Shown here piece after piece: positions 10,860 through 21,880 of a stretch of DNA of 64,000 bases. The position numbers and the translations under genes are program-made. The DNA is taken from assembly GCA_034509425.1 (NCBI GenBank), contig JAVTVJ010001228.1:124001-188000 (forward strand), read 5' to 3'. The first letter of the stretch is position 1, and each line of letters opens with the position of its first letter. A model generated the notes under the pieces. The model saw only the letters and a list, made by a program, of their open reading frames with translations, ran no database searches and was not told the DNA's origin. Source of the stretch: Eopsaltria australis. Taxonomy: Eukaryota > Chordata > Aves > Passeriformes > Petroicidae.

Positions 10860-11960
10860 TCCAGCACGGCACCCAGCGAACCCCAGAAGGTGCCGGAATC
10901 CTCTGTTTTGCCAGGGCAATTTGGGGAGGGGGCGGGAGGGGCACCCATGCCGAGCCAAGAGCCCAGTGCTGCCCCAGTCCAACCTGCCCCGGCTCCATCC
11001 CGGCCCCTCCCGCGGGATGTGACGGCCTTGGGAAAAGGGGGGACCAAGGGTAGGCCCTGGCCACGGTGGGAGCTGGAGAAGGGATGGAGGAGGAGGAGGA
11101 GGAGGAAGAGTAGGGGAAGTTCCGGAGAGTAGACAGAGGCGGAATTAGGAAAGAGAAGGAGCGATGGAGGAGGAGCCGGGGGAGGAGAAACGGGAGGAAG
11201 AGGAGGGAGAGAGGAAGGGGAGGAGTGGGAAAAAGGAGGAGCAGCACAAGACGCAGGAGGGTCGCTGCCTGCTTTGTCCGCCGCACATCCGGGAGCATCA
11301 CTCGCCCTCCCTATCATATACCGCAGGTGAGCGGCGAGGGCGAGCTCGCCCCAAATCTCTCGGGGGGTCCCCGAGCAGTGTTTTTTCCTGTGGGTTGTTT
11401 GGAGCTCGCAGTTTCCGGATTTGAGCCCTGGTATCATAAGGGTCCCTGTGAGGGTTTCATTTTGGAGTAGGGGATGTTTGGATCATGCAGGACCCCAAAG
11501 CTGAGCCGCAAATGCTTCTTTGGGGGATATTCTGAGAGCTCCATGTTGTGATCTTCTGCTACCGGGGTGGGAGTGGGACATTGGTTTTGGTCTCCCTGGA
11601 AGAGTGGTGGAGGGGGACGTTGGAAGCCCTGGGCTGCGGTGAGGGGAGAGAGGCAATCTCAGAGCTGGGAGATCCCTGTCAGCTTGGAGTGGGGGGCGAG
11701 CCTGGGTAAAGAGGGACCCCAGGAATCCCTGGAAATCCAGATCAAAGAGTGAGGGAAGAAAGGACTCCTGGGACCCCCAAAACCCCCTGGATCACCCCTA
11801 AGCAGGACCCTGGAGAGGAGGAACCCCAGGAGCCACAGGATCCAAATCTCAGGGAAGGGAGACCCCCATAAAGCAGAAGTGGGAGATCAGAGAGGGGGAA
11901 CCCCTGGGAGGGTTTTCTTTGGCTGAATCATTGTGGTTTGGTGTTTTTATGGACACAAAA
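10860..11960 (+). other. 5' region of zinc-finger gene 1
   Basis: Upstream region shared by all the zinc-finger genes here. In order: a GC-rich promoter-like stretch (10,940-11,050), a homopurine GGA-rich tract (11,082-11,250), a probable first-exon end ACCGCAG/GTGAGCGGCG at about 11,323, then intron sequence with short conserved blocks (CTGAGCCGCAAATGC at about 11,501). It matches 41,100-42,150 (plus) and, inverted, 48,300-49,060 and 60,400-60,950. No ATG-led coding exon was found here; the first exon is probably untranslated. Confidence 0.55.
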
Positions 11961-12043
11961 TCCCCAGAGACTTCTAGAGCTGGACCTGGACATCTGGAAC
12001 TCTCAAGACAAGGTACTCATCCCTTTTTTTTCCCCCAAACCAG

Positions 12044-12790
12044 AATTTGTCATTCCCAAGCCTTGGCCAGATGGAGGAGGAGGAAAAGCCACGGAGATGC
12101 CACACGAGTAGGGGCTGCAAACCCAGCCCAGAGTGCTGTGAGGAGGAAAAACCCTCTGTGTGCCAGGAAGGCGGCCAGAGATCCAGGCAGAGCTCAGAGC
12201 TGGTGGAGAAGCCTCAGGTCAGGGAAAAACCCCACAAGTGCTTGGAATGTGGGAAGAGCTTCAGCAAGAGCTCCACCCTGATCCAGCATCAGAGGATTCA
12301 CACTGAAGAACGGCCCTATGAGTGTGGGGAATGTGGGCAGACCTTCAGAATCAGCTCCCACCTGATGCAGCTCATGAGAATCCACACTGGGGAAAAGCCC
12401 TACGAGTGCTTGGCATGTGGGAATAGCTTCCACCAGAGATCCAGTCTGACCCAGCACCGGGTGATCCACACTGGGGAACGTCCCCATGAGTGTGGGGAAT
12501 GTGGGAAGAGCTTCAAGTGGAGCTCCATCCTGCGAAAACATCAGCGCATCCACACTGGGGAGAGGCCCTACGAGTGTCCTGAGTGTGGGAAGAGGTTTCA
12601 GACCAGCTGCCATCTCCTCAGACATCAGCTGATTCACACAGAGGAGAGGCCCTTCCGCTGCCCCGACTGCGGGAAGGGCTTCAAACGCAATTCCACCCTT
12701 GTTGTGCACCAGCGCATCCACAGCGTGGAGAGGCCCTATGAGTGTCCCCAGTGTGGGAAGAGATTCTCCAGGAGCTCTCACTTGACCTGA
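12044..12790 (+). CDS. C2H2 zinc-finger protein 1, last finger truncated
   Basis: Finger exon of a KRAB-less C2H2 zinc-finger protein, presumably nuclear and DNA-binding. An acceptor (CCCAAACCAG) precedes AATTTGTCATTCCC; the first ATG is at 12,071 ([10 protein letters not shown]). After an acidic/basic leader, fingers start at CLECGKSF. Six fingers follow with TGE(K/R)PY linkers. In finger 2 the first zinc-binding His is Leu (HLMQLMRIH), and its linker from finger 1 is TEERPY. Finger 7 begins ([15 protein letters not shown]) but stops at TGA 12,788-12,790, where sister genes have an Arg codon (CGA to TGA). The lost tail and regular stop can still be read to 12,810. A nearly complete protein is possible, but this allele may be a pseudogene. 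Paralogue: 42,254-42,855. Confidence 0.8.
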   Translation, partial: NLSFPSLGQMEEEEKPRRCHTSRGCKPSPECCEEEKPSVCQEGGQRSRQSSELVEKPQVREKPHKCLECGKSFSKSSTLIQHQRIHTEERPYECGECGQTFRISSHLMQLMRIHTGEKPYECLACGNSFHQRSSLTQHRVIHTGERPHECGECGKSFKWSSILRKHQRIHTGERPYECPECGKRFQTSCHLLRHQLIHTEERPFRCPDCGKGFKRNSTLVVHQRIHSVERPYECPQCGKRFSRSSHLT

Positions 12791-12810
12791 CACCAACGGA
12801 GGCACCAGTA

Positions 12811-12897
12811 AGGGAAGCCCTGTCAGTGCCCCGAGTGCAGGAAGAGCTTTGTGCGCTGCTCCAGCTCCATCCCCCATGGGAGGATCCGCATTGGATG
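12811..12897 (+). other. In-frame fossil finger beyond the stop codon
   Basis: Directly after the family's usual TAA (12,808-12,810), the reading frame continues as KPCQCPECRKSFVRCSSSI... with Cys pair and finger spacing for another C2H2 unit. The same post-stop finger is present in all five zinc-finger loci of the window. In zinc-finger 3 both His residues remain. It may be a finger lost through an ancestral stop, or a readthrough extension. Confidence 0.6.
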
Positions 12898-13312
12898 ATC
12901 CCCAGTGACCCCGTTGGGCAGAGCCCTGGTGCCCCCCCGTTCTGGGTGATCCATGCTTGGATCCAGTGTATTGGGTTTGCGTCGCCAGGTTTTCCTATCA
13001 GGGGCCTCCAGGGGTGGCTTTTGTAAGCAGCTTCCAGAAGCTTCCCCTGTGTCTGGCTCCTGTTCTGCCCCGCCCCTGAAGGCAAGGGCAGCTCAGGTTG
13101 TTGTTACTGGATCCCCTGGGACAGATTAGAGTGAATCGACAGTGATTGATCTGTGTTTAGAAATCTGTCTCTGTAGGCTTTATTGTAGAACCATTTGTTT
13201 GCTTTTTTCAGGGGGTTTGGAGCCCTTTTGTTTCCCATGTCCAGTAACATTGAAAGCATCAGAGTAAGACTTAGGAAAATGTAGAAGGAAAAAGAAAGAA
13301 AGTGTAAGAGTA

Positions 13313-14170
13313 GAAAGATACACAGTCACCAGACCTGGATCCAGCAACAAAACTTTTGGTGTTGATTTTTACAATGTCCCTGTCCTTGGTCTAAAGTGAT
13401 GGTCCCAGGCTGGATCCCTGGGGGTTGGGGAAGCCCTGGAAGCTCCAAGTTCTGTGGGTTAATACAGGTTGAGGTTTGGGTGAACACCCAGGTACCTCCC
13501 CTGGGGGAGTTTTACACTGTCTGATGTCCCACTGTGGATCCCAGGGCACTTTGTGGGGCTCTGAGGGTTCATGGCCCCTTGTAAGACGTGGCCCTGCCTG
13601 TGCTGGCAGCACAGCTGAGCCAGGTATGGCCCATGGGAAGGGATGGAAAGCTGCAGGTGTGGGTGTGAATGTCCCGGGCCTTCCTTGGGGGAGTTTGCAG
13701 AGGTGAGGCAGTTGTGTAAGGGAGGGCATTGCCCTGGTGCAAAGGCCTGTCCCAGCTGGCAGCATCTGCTTGTGCTGGGCCTCTGCCCTTCCCTGGCTCC
13801 CAGCGTGGCTCGTCCCCTGCGGTGCTGGGTGTTCACCCCCTGTGGCCCTGGGCGCTTCCTGTGCCCATGGCCAGCAAAGACCCCCGCTGCTTTTGCCAAT
13901 GGCCACTGCTTTGAGCCATTGACCCCCAACATTTCAGTCCCTCACAGCTCTGCACCCCAAAAGCTGGGAGGGATCGATGGCGCCTCAAAACAGCTCCATC
14001 CCACTGGAAATGGCTCAATTGCACCACCAAACACCTCAATGCTGCCTCAAAATTTTGGGTTATCCCCTTTTCCCAAGTTGCTCCCAGTTGCAGATGTTCC
14101 TGTCCCGGAATTTGACCCAGCTGTTTTCATCAAGGAAGTGACACTGGGCTCTTCCCCGAATATGGAACAC
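13313..14170. repeat. Duplicated block, left copy
   Basis: Matches 43,353-44,190. From 13,313 to about 13,818 I found no mismatch against 43,353-43,858, while both flanks differ by many substitutions and indels. Open frames on both strands (for example 13,391-13,906 minus and 13,643-14,683 plus) are shared by both copies but show no domain. It lies between the zinc-finger gene and the 3' end of the class II beta fragment in both duplicates. Confidence 0.75.
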
Positions 14171-14864
14171 CTGGATGGGAAAGGCAGGTCAGGGGTGCTC
14201 TTACCTGCTCCAGCAGCCCCCAGCACTTTTCACCATGTTGGGGGCTCAGGACACCTCCCTGAACCCCCATTCCTACCCCGCTCTGCCCTATGGCCACCAC
14301 AGCCACCACAGCACTGGCTGCTGGGTTGGGAAGAACCCCACCGTGAGACCCTCAGGGGTGGACAAGGGTATTGGGGACCCCCCAGTGAGGTTTTGCTCCC
14401 CCGCCCCAGAGCCCCAGGGAACAGCTCAAGAGGTCAAGTGATGGGAACACGAAGGGACTCCCTTGGGAATCCCTTTGCAGCTGTCCCCCCTCCCCTTACC
14501 CCCCTCTCAAACACCTTTCCCATCATCCCCACACTGCTCCCCTGCTCACCCAGGAGCTCCTCACCCACAGCCAGGAGGGCTCCCAGAACCAAGAGTGGGG
14601 GGACATGGGGGACACACACAGGGGTCCACATTCCTGATCCATCCTGGGGCCCGTTCTTCTCCCCCCGAATTACGGCCCCCTGATGGGGTCCCCCCACGTC
14701 CTTCTCTACTGCTCTCCAATAAATGGGACCAGGGTTTACTGGGAACACTGGGGGCAGCCAGGCAGAGGCAGTGGCAGCGGTGCCGGGGGGGACACATGAC
14801 CCCCGAAAATCAGCTCTGGGACAGAGTGGGGGGTCTTGGCCGGGCCCGAGGCCACAGGGAGGGG

Positions 14865-15948
14865 CTACGGCCACCAGTGGCTCAGGAGCTCTGTGGGCAG
14901 AGCAAAAGGGGTGACACCGGGCTGGGGGCCCTGGAGGGAGCAAACACGCTTTGGGGGAGGGGGGATACGACCCCTAGGATCCCCCCTCACCTTCTTGTGC
15001 AGGTAGAAGCTGAGGCCCAGCGCCAGGAATACAAAGCCCAACACGAAGGCCCCGATCCCTGTCATCATCTTATTGCGGGCAGCGTCGGGCAGCATCTCTG
15101 GGGGATCTGCAGGGATGAGGACATCCAAAACCTCTCACAGACACCCCAAGCCCATCCAAGCACCCACCCAGACACTTCCAGCCCACCCAGAACCAAGTGA
15201 AACCTCTTTCCAGTCCCTTCCCAGCCTCCCCAGGCCCAGTGAAAGCCCCTCATGTCCCTGTCAGGATCCCAGAGCCCCCTCCCAGTTGACACCCACTGCC
15301 CGAGTACCCCCAAACCCTCTCTCAGTCACTTTTCAGCTCCACCAGGACTCACCAACACCATCCCAGCCAAGCACACCAAACCTTCTTCCCTCCCTCTGTT
15401 CTCCATCCCCAATCTTCTTCCAGCCCTCCACGCTCACTGAAACCTCCCTTCCAGTTACACCCAGAACCCTCAAACTCCCTCCCAGGGAGTCCACCAGGAC
15501 TCTCATAACCATATCCCAGTTTTCCCATCATCCTATAAAAAACCCATTCTCAATCCTCTCAGGATCCCCAAACCACCCAGCCAGTTACCTCCAGGATCCC
15601 AGAAACTCCCTCCCAGTTACTCCCAGCACACCCCAATCCCACTCCCAGTACCCCCAGTCCCCCCCCACTCCTCTCAGCACTGTGGGGGCCGGGCTGTACC
15701 CCAGTGCTGGCTCAGGGGGTGCTCCAGGCTGACATGCTTCACCTGGCAGATGAAGGTGACCCCGCACCAGGGGGCGGGAGAAGTTTCCAGCAGCACCAGG
15801 AGCTGGTAGGTCCAGTCCCCACTGGGGACCACATCAGTGGCCACAACGTGCCCTGAGAGCTCCTGCTGGCCCTGGAACCACCTCAGGTGCACCTGCACAG
15901 GGTAGAAATCCATCAGGGAGCAGAGCAGGCAGCCAAGGCTGGGGAAAG
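14865..15948 (-). pseudogene. MHC class II beta fragment: exons 3 and 4 only
   Basis: Exon 3 (15,700-15,948, minus) encodes the beta-2 Ig domain from about LLCSLMDFYP to LSQHWG, open, with both disulphide Cys (LLCSL and ICQVKH) and a GTAC donor. Its first 30 or so nucleotides and its acceptor are lost at a breakpoint near 15,950, where homology to class II ends. Exon 4 (14,991-15,106) encodes connecting peptide and membrane segment (PPEMLPDAARNKM, then GAFVLGFVFLALGLSFYLHK), open, with CTGCAG acceptor and AAG/GTGAGG donor; 116 nt. A short cytoplasmic exon may begin at about 14,891 (CCCACAG acceptor). Exons 1 and 2 are absent, and the RhoGAP remnant sits where they should be. The intervening 15,150-15,650 is a CCCAGTTACxCC-type degenerate repeat. 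Confidence 0.85.
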
Positions 15949-16229
15949 CTGCTCCTGCAGCTGCGGGCAGCTGTCAGCACAGCTGCCTGACAAGGCACGA
16001 CTGGCGGCTGGGGCTCAGCCCGCTCTCTGTGTGTCCCTTTTGCCACTGCACAGGAGCCAGGGAGCTCGAGTGAGCCGCCTGCCCAGCATCAAAGCTGTGG
16101 CTGTGGAGTTGAAGGGGCGCCATGCAGTGAGCATCTCTGTGCTGCTGCTCTGTGCCTGAGCGCTGCTCCGCGTGCCGAGCCCCAGAGGCCTGGCTGCTCA
16201 CCTTCCTGCACTGCTTGCCATGCACAGGG

Positions 16230-18400
16230 GAGCCCACTGAGCGCCAGGAAGCTGGAGCGGCTGATTGAAGAGCTGCCACAGGTGACAATGGGCTGCCTTT
16301 CCACCCACTGTGGCCTCTGGCTGTGCTGGGCTGCCAGGGAGGCTTGGCTAGTGTAGTGACCTTGTGCGTGGGCAAGCGAGGCTCCCCGGTGCCACCGGGC
16401 AAGCAGAGGCATTGGGAAGCCAGCGGCAGCGCCGGCACGTCCTTGCTGCTGCCAGGGCCAGGACTGCTGCTGCACGGGCCAGAGAGGCTGGCAGGCCAGA
16501 GGCTGCCAGCTGTGTGCCATGCTCAGGCTGCTGGGGCTGGGTGGCAGCTGGCCGCTGGCCCTTTGTGCTGCGGGCTGCTTGGCGAGTGCACCTGGCTCCT
16601 TGCAGGCTGATTCAAGGTATGGGCCTGCCGTGGCTGCGTCCGACGAGGGAGGACAACTTGGCAGCTGCCCAGGTGAGCTTGGGAAGGAAAGGCAAACTCC
16701 TGCTCTGGCTGGGCTGTGCTCACTTGTCCCCCGAGTGTGGCCGTGCAGGTGTGGCACCCTGAGGGAGAGCATGGGTGCTGCCCACAGCTTGGAGAGGGGC
16801 AGGCCCAGGGCTGGGGCAGCTTGTCCCAGCAGCATGGCAGCTCTCAGGAGCCTCCGAGCCACAGCCACACTTGCAGCTGCCGGCTCCCTGGCTGGGGTGC
16901 CACATGGCTCCACACGGCGCCTAAGGCAGTTAGGGCAGGCTGGGGCAGGGCAGGCTGTGACAGCGCTGGCCTGGTGGTCTCCAGTGAGCAGCTTTGGTTC
17001 TCTTTTCCTTTGCAGCAGGAGGGAGCAGTGGAAGTGGCAGCAGCAGCAGAACGAGGAGGAGGTGGCTGCCCTGGGCCTTTACTCTGCAGCAGGGCACAGC
17101 TGGGGCTGCCCGGGCGCCGGGGCAGGAGGGCTCCGGCTGCAGCAGGGCGCTCTTCGGGCAGCCCCTGGCAACCGTGTGCACGCAGGATGGCAGCTGCCCC
17201 GGCCCGTGCAGGTAAGGCAGCATGCACAGGGGCTGCCCATGCCTGCTTCTGGCTGCTGCACAGCCCCTGTCCCCGTTGGGCCATGTGTCCCAGCCATGGG
17301 CCACTGGGCTCTTCAGCCGTGCCTCAGCTTTCTGCTCCCACCCCGTTGACAGCAGGCAGCAGGCAGGGAGCCCAGGCTGGGGCACAGCTCTGGCCCCGGC
17401 CACTGCTCTTGCACCAGGGCAGATCCGCACACACGTCCCTGCCCTCCTGCCTCTCCTGCAGGAGCTGCTGGCTGTCCTGCACCAGCAAGGGCCCACAGCT
17501 GAAGGCATCTTCCACAAAGCAGAGAGCCTCAGGGCGGTTCAGGAGCTGTGGCAGGCCCTGGACCATGGCCTGCCTGTGGACATGGCAAGGCAGCTGGCGC
17601 TGCTGCTGACCATTGTCCTCAAGGGGAGCCCTCCTGAGATGTAGATGCAAAAGCTCCTGCCTGGGCCGCCAGGCTCCAAGATTCAGCGGCAGCCCTTGGC
17701 CTTGCAGGACTTCCTGAGAAGCATCCCTGGCAAGCTCCTGGTCACGGACCTCTGGGAGGCCTGGATGGCAGCCATGCAGATGGCCGCTAGGGAAGACAAG
17801 ACCTCTCAGCTGCAAGCGTAAGCATGGGCAGCAGCTTCTACCTCTGCAGCAGGCACTGCTACAAGCCTGGCACTGGCCTGAAAGGGGCCGGTCCCCTTCA
17901 AAGGCTGTGGCTTTGGGCAGCTCGCTCTTGCCGCTGGGCAGTCCCATTTTGGGGCAATGCACGGGGAGCCTTCCTGTGCGTGGGCTCGGGGCAAATCAGG
18001 AGCTGGGCAACAGCGCTGCAGTTCCTTCCTGCAGGAGCACGGGAGCCCCGGCTGCTGGCTGAGAGTGCCTGCAAAGCTATGCAAGAGCCGCTGGCTGCCC
18101 CTGCCTGGGGCCAGCTCTGGGGGCGGCTGTGGGCAGCACGGGCCTGCTGATGAACATTGCCTTCCTGTTCCCTCAGGGTGGCCCAGAAGCTGCCTGCTGC
18201 CAAGCTGCTCCTCCTCAAGCAGCTGCTGGCACTGCTGCCACACAAGGGCCAGCACGTGGCCACCAGCCGTGTGCCCTGCAGCAACCCGGCCATGGGCCTG
18301 GGGCCAAAGCTGCTGAGCCCAGCGCAGCAGGAGCAGCTGCCTTTGAGGCCATGCTGGCTGAGAGTGACAAGGTCATGGTGTGTTCAGCAGGTAGCTGCAG
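16230..18400 (+). pseudogene. RhoGAP-domain pseudogene, TAGAP-like
   Basis: Spliced remnant of a Rho GTPase-activating protein resembling the TAGAP type, multi-copy in passerines. Readable exons: about 16,236-16,282 (RKLERLIEELPQ); 17,016-17,211 (ALFGQPLATVC); 17,462-17,623 (ELLAVLHQQGPTAEGIF); 17,708-17,817 (DFLRSIPGKLLVTDLW); 18,177-about 18,380 (NPAMGLGPKLLSP). Introns remain, so it is not a retrocopy. Lesions: one base lost near 17,195 shifts the frame before the donor; the donor after 17,623 reads GG instead of GT, leaving an 84 bp intron with an in-frame TAG (17,642); another frame break lies near 18,335. The catalytic Arg of the canonical GIFR motif is His (GIFHKAES). No function is expected from this copy. 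Confidence 0.75.
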
Positions 18401-18599
18401 CCTTGCTGGCCAAAGGCAACTTGGCTGCCCAGAGGTGCCTGTGCCTGGCGGCCCCCTGTCTCCAGCCAAGGCTGCTGCGGGAGCTGCCTGTAAGAGCTGC
18501 CCCCCAGGCAGCGCCTTCCTTCTTTGCAGAGGCAAGGCTCAGCAGTGATGGCCAGGGCTGCTTGTCTCGCTGCCAGGCCCCTGGGCTGAGAGCGAGGCT

Positions 18600-19080
18600 T
18601 TCCTGGGTGCAGGTGAAGGTTTGGTTTTTGCCTGGATTTCTTTTCTATGTTCTGTGTATTCTTCACACATATATTTGTAGCTCTATAGCCTATTGTATTA
18701 GTGGCTGCTTTTCCCTGGAATTTTCCATGGCCTTTCCCTAGGCAGAAAGACAAACCAAACTGCAGACCTCCAGGCCCTGGGGGGTACACGGCCCCTGTGC
18801 TGTCTTGGTTCTTCCTGGGAAGCAAGGCTGAGAACAACTCTTCAAGGTACATTTTCATGGACAAAGTGCAGCCAGTGCCACGTGGGGCACTCCAGAGGAG
18901 GGACTTGACCTGTGGGGAAGTTGCATCACCACTTGTCCTCCTAATGGGTGATTTTTATCAATGATGCTCATTTCCTAAAACCTATAAAGATGTACTCATC
19001 CCTGTGGGAGAGCACGTTTTGCCACCTATTGGTGCCGAAGCTCCTATGGGGGAGGGCTGATATGCGCCGACAGCCATCCA
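18600..19080. other. No gene recognised
   Basis: Sequence between the RhoGAP remnant and the class II ERV. Short frames only; probably 5' ERV sequence or other repeats that I cannot identify. Confidence 0.4.
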
Positions 19081-19084
19081 GGCT

Positions 19085-21345
19085 CAGCTGCCTGCGGAAG
19101 CGCTTCGGCACTCAAAGGAGCTCAAAGCTTTGCGGGCTTTTTGTAAAGTGCTGGACAATGGTCTCGCTACAGCCTCAGTTGTTAACATAAGACAGGGAGC
19201 TGATGAACCTTTTATTCCGTTTCTAGATACATTTAAAGCCGCTCTAGATAAGCAAATAGACAATGATACCGCGTGAGGAATGTTACTGAAACAGTTAGCA
19301 GTGGGAAGCGCTAACCCTGACTGTCAAAATGTCTTACAGGCCCTGTGAGCCCCCACAGTCACAGAAATGCTTACGACTTGTCAGGGAATCGGCACTGCTG
19401 GTCATAATCTGACTTTGCTTTTGGAGGCTCTTGCTACGATGAGCGTTCATTCCAGATCTAGTGTTTCTTTTATGTTTGGGAAGGTGGGTCACAAGAGATG
19501 CGAATGCCCCTGGAACAAGAGTTTATTCCGTGGATGCGAAAGGGGTCTCGTGTTGGGAACAAATTTATCCCAGGGGCCACTGCTGACCAGCATGTCCTGG
19601 CCCTAACCTGGACCACAGATCATCCTGTGTGGCTGGAGCAGGGGCCCTTCTCTCAGGAAAAGCTGCAACATTTGCACCAGCTTGCACAACAACAGCTGCA
19701 AGCTGGCCATGTCGTTCCCACAATTGGCCTGTGGGATTCTCCTGGTTTTGTTATTCAGAAAAAGAGAGGGACGTGGTGATTGCTGCATGATCTTAGAAAA
19801 ATCAATAATGTCCTTGTGCTTCTGGGAACCCTACAGCCAGGGCTACCGTCTCCTGCAATGTTGCTGCAATCCTGGACCTGAATAGGAATTGATTTAAAAG
19901 TTTGTTTTTTTACCATACCACCATACCACTTTGTGAACATGATGCCCCTCGATTTGCATTTTCTGTGCCTTCCATTAATGCTGCTGAGCCCTACCAAATA
20001 TATCATAGGGAAGTTTTAAGATGTGGAATGAAAGGGTTTAAAAGTAGGAAATGAAAAGGTACAAGAAGAAGCCGCTTGGAAATATTTAGGGTGGAAAATT
20101 TTCAATCAAACTGTTCATCATTTGCAACTGTAATTGGTATCTTGAGTGTCCACCCTCAACCATTTGCAAAAACTCCTGGAACAATTAACTGGGTACACCC
20201 TTTATTGGGTATTCCAACTGAACAACTCCACCCCCTTTTCCAGTTATTGCAAGGGCACCCAGAGCAACAGCAGTTCATGGTTCTTGACAATTGGCAGAAT
20301 CAGCAGCTGTGGTCAGGGCTTTTGAAACATTTCAAGATGAGCTTAACATTGTTACTGACTCTGCTTATGTTGCAGGTACAGTGACAAGAATAGAAGGAGC
20401 TTACATCAAAGAAGTAACCAACCCATTGCTCTTTTCTTTATTGCTACATTTGCATTTTGCAGTGCAGTTGAGTAGGAAAAGGTATTATATCCTCCATGTA
20501 TGTTCCCATACCAGCCTTCCTGGCCCCGTCTCTGAAGGCAACGCCCGTGCAGACCACTTAGCTGGGGCCCTTGTTGTGCCGGATGTTTTTTCTCAGGCCC
20601 GTCTGTCACATGGGTTTTTTCACCTGAGTGCAGCAGCTCTTTGAAAACAATTTCAGCTTCCACGTGAGCAAGCAGGGCAAATTGTGCAAGCCTGTGCCAA
20701 CTGTCACCAGGCAGCACCCTTGCCCTCCCCTCGGAGTTAATCCCCAGGGACTTCAAGCTCTAGAAATCTGATGTTACACATATCCCTGACTTTGGTAAGT
20801 TGAAATACGTTCATGTTATGATTGATACCTTTTCGACATGTATTTTTGCCTCCACACATACAGGTGAATGTGCAAAATATGCCCAGCATCATTTTTTGTC
20901 TGCTTTTGCAGCCCTTGGAGTACCTGTATCCATAAAGACTGATAATGGGCCGGCCTCTACATCCAAACAGAGAGCTGACTTTTTTCATTTGTGGGGAGTG
21001 CATCATGTCACCATATTCTACGTTCCCCTACAGGTCAAGCCATTGTTGAACAGGCCCATGGCACTCTCAAGTCCATGATGTTAAAACAAAAAATAGGGAG
21101 TGCGGGAATGGGATATACCCCCCACGAAAGACTGCAGAAAGCCCTGGATGTTTGGAATCACATTTATAACGACAAAGCCCCATCCAAGGACACTTTGGTA
21201 AATCACAGGCCCACTTAGAAACAGCTCAGGTACTGGATAGGAATCCTGAAAGTGGAAAATGGGAAGGCCCCTTTCTGTTAATAACCTGGGGGTGAGGATA
21301 TGCTTGTGTTTCCACAGATTCCAGTTCAAGATGGGCACCTGCAAG
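19085..21345 (+). mobile_element. Class II (beta/alpha-like) ERV gag-pol remnant
   Basis: Provirus body with many stops. Gag capsid major homology region at about 19,190-19,250 (IRQGADEPFIPFLDTF) and a decayed nucleocapsid knuckle near 19,470-19,510 with Cys residues lost. Reverse transcriptase N-terminus at 19,600-19,900 (QEKLQHLHQLAQQQLQAGHV), interrupted by TGA at 19,777. The palm stretch that should hold the YxDD box is missing: the match jumps near 20,040 to the thumb/connection (AWKYLGW). RNase H (TDSAYV) at about 20,360, integrase zinc-binding HHCC region at about 20,600-20,710, integrase core at 20,800-21,200 (TDNGPA), and the C-terminal domain (ESGKWEGPF) near 21,250. Distinct from the class I ERVs elsewhere in the window. 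No env recognised; replication-incompetent. Confidence 0.8.
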
Positions 21346-21880
21346 AGTGTTCTGACCAGCCCTGGGTACTCCATCTTCATCATCAGCTTGTGGGGAAGAC
21401 ACACTCTGCTGAAGTTGTGTTCAAATGATACTAAAAAAGTTTTTAGGCAATTTTCTAGGTACACTAGAGAAACCCCCAGAGTCAAGGCTTGAGGCTCTGG
21501 CAAATCCATCAGACACAGGTGTTTCTGCCCTAAAAGTATGAGTCATTTTGACATAAAAACTGTTTATTATTTTCAAGGTAAACCTGGTAGTCTTGCCTGG
21601 GAAATGTTCTCCACGTCTTCACAGTGAAATGGGACTCCCCAACAATTGGAAGCCTCTGGGTGATGGTAAAGGTTTGAGACAATTTTAAGTTGTTTCTCAA
21701 GGTTCTATCTGTTTACTCATATCCTGCTTTTGTGAGGAGTCGAGCTTGCTTGGTTTGGGCGGTGGGCCAAACATGTTCTAATGTTAGAAGTGTTCTGTTT
21801 CATGATTCCTGTTTGTATAAAAGAAAAAAGAGGGAGTCACAGAGACCCCTGGGGTCACGGAAACAGGGGCTGGGAGAGGA
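21345..21880 (+). other. ERV 3' flank, possible LTR
   Basis: No gene recognised. The sequence TGTTTGTATAAAAGAAAAAAG at about 21,808 contains a TATA box and could belong to the 3' LTR of the class II ERV, but no matching 5' LTR was found. Confidence 0.35.

Noticed and set aside
12194..12877. Long antisense frames over zinc fingers (also 27,029-27,556, 42,472-42,984, 47,674-48,477, 58,229-58,720)
   Set aside because: The 84-bp finger period keeps the complementary strand open; protein meaning lies on the other strand.
15073..15732. Ser/Pro/Thr-rich frame of 219 codons, also 44,457-45,347
   Set aside because: Made of CCCAGTTACC-type degenerate repeats within class II introns, antisense to the exons.
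16089..16913. 274-codon minus frame across the RhoGAP 5' part
   Set aside because: GC-rich, no domain, and opposite to the exon signals of the RhoGAP remnant.
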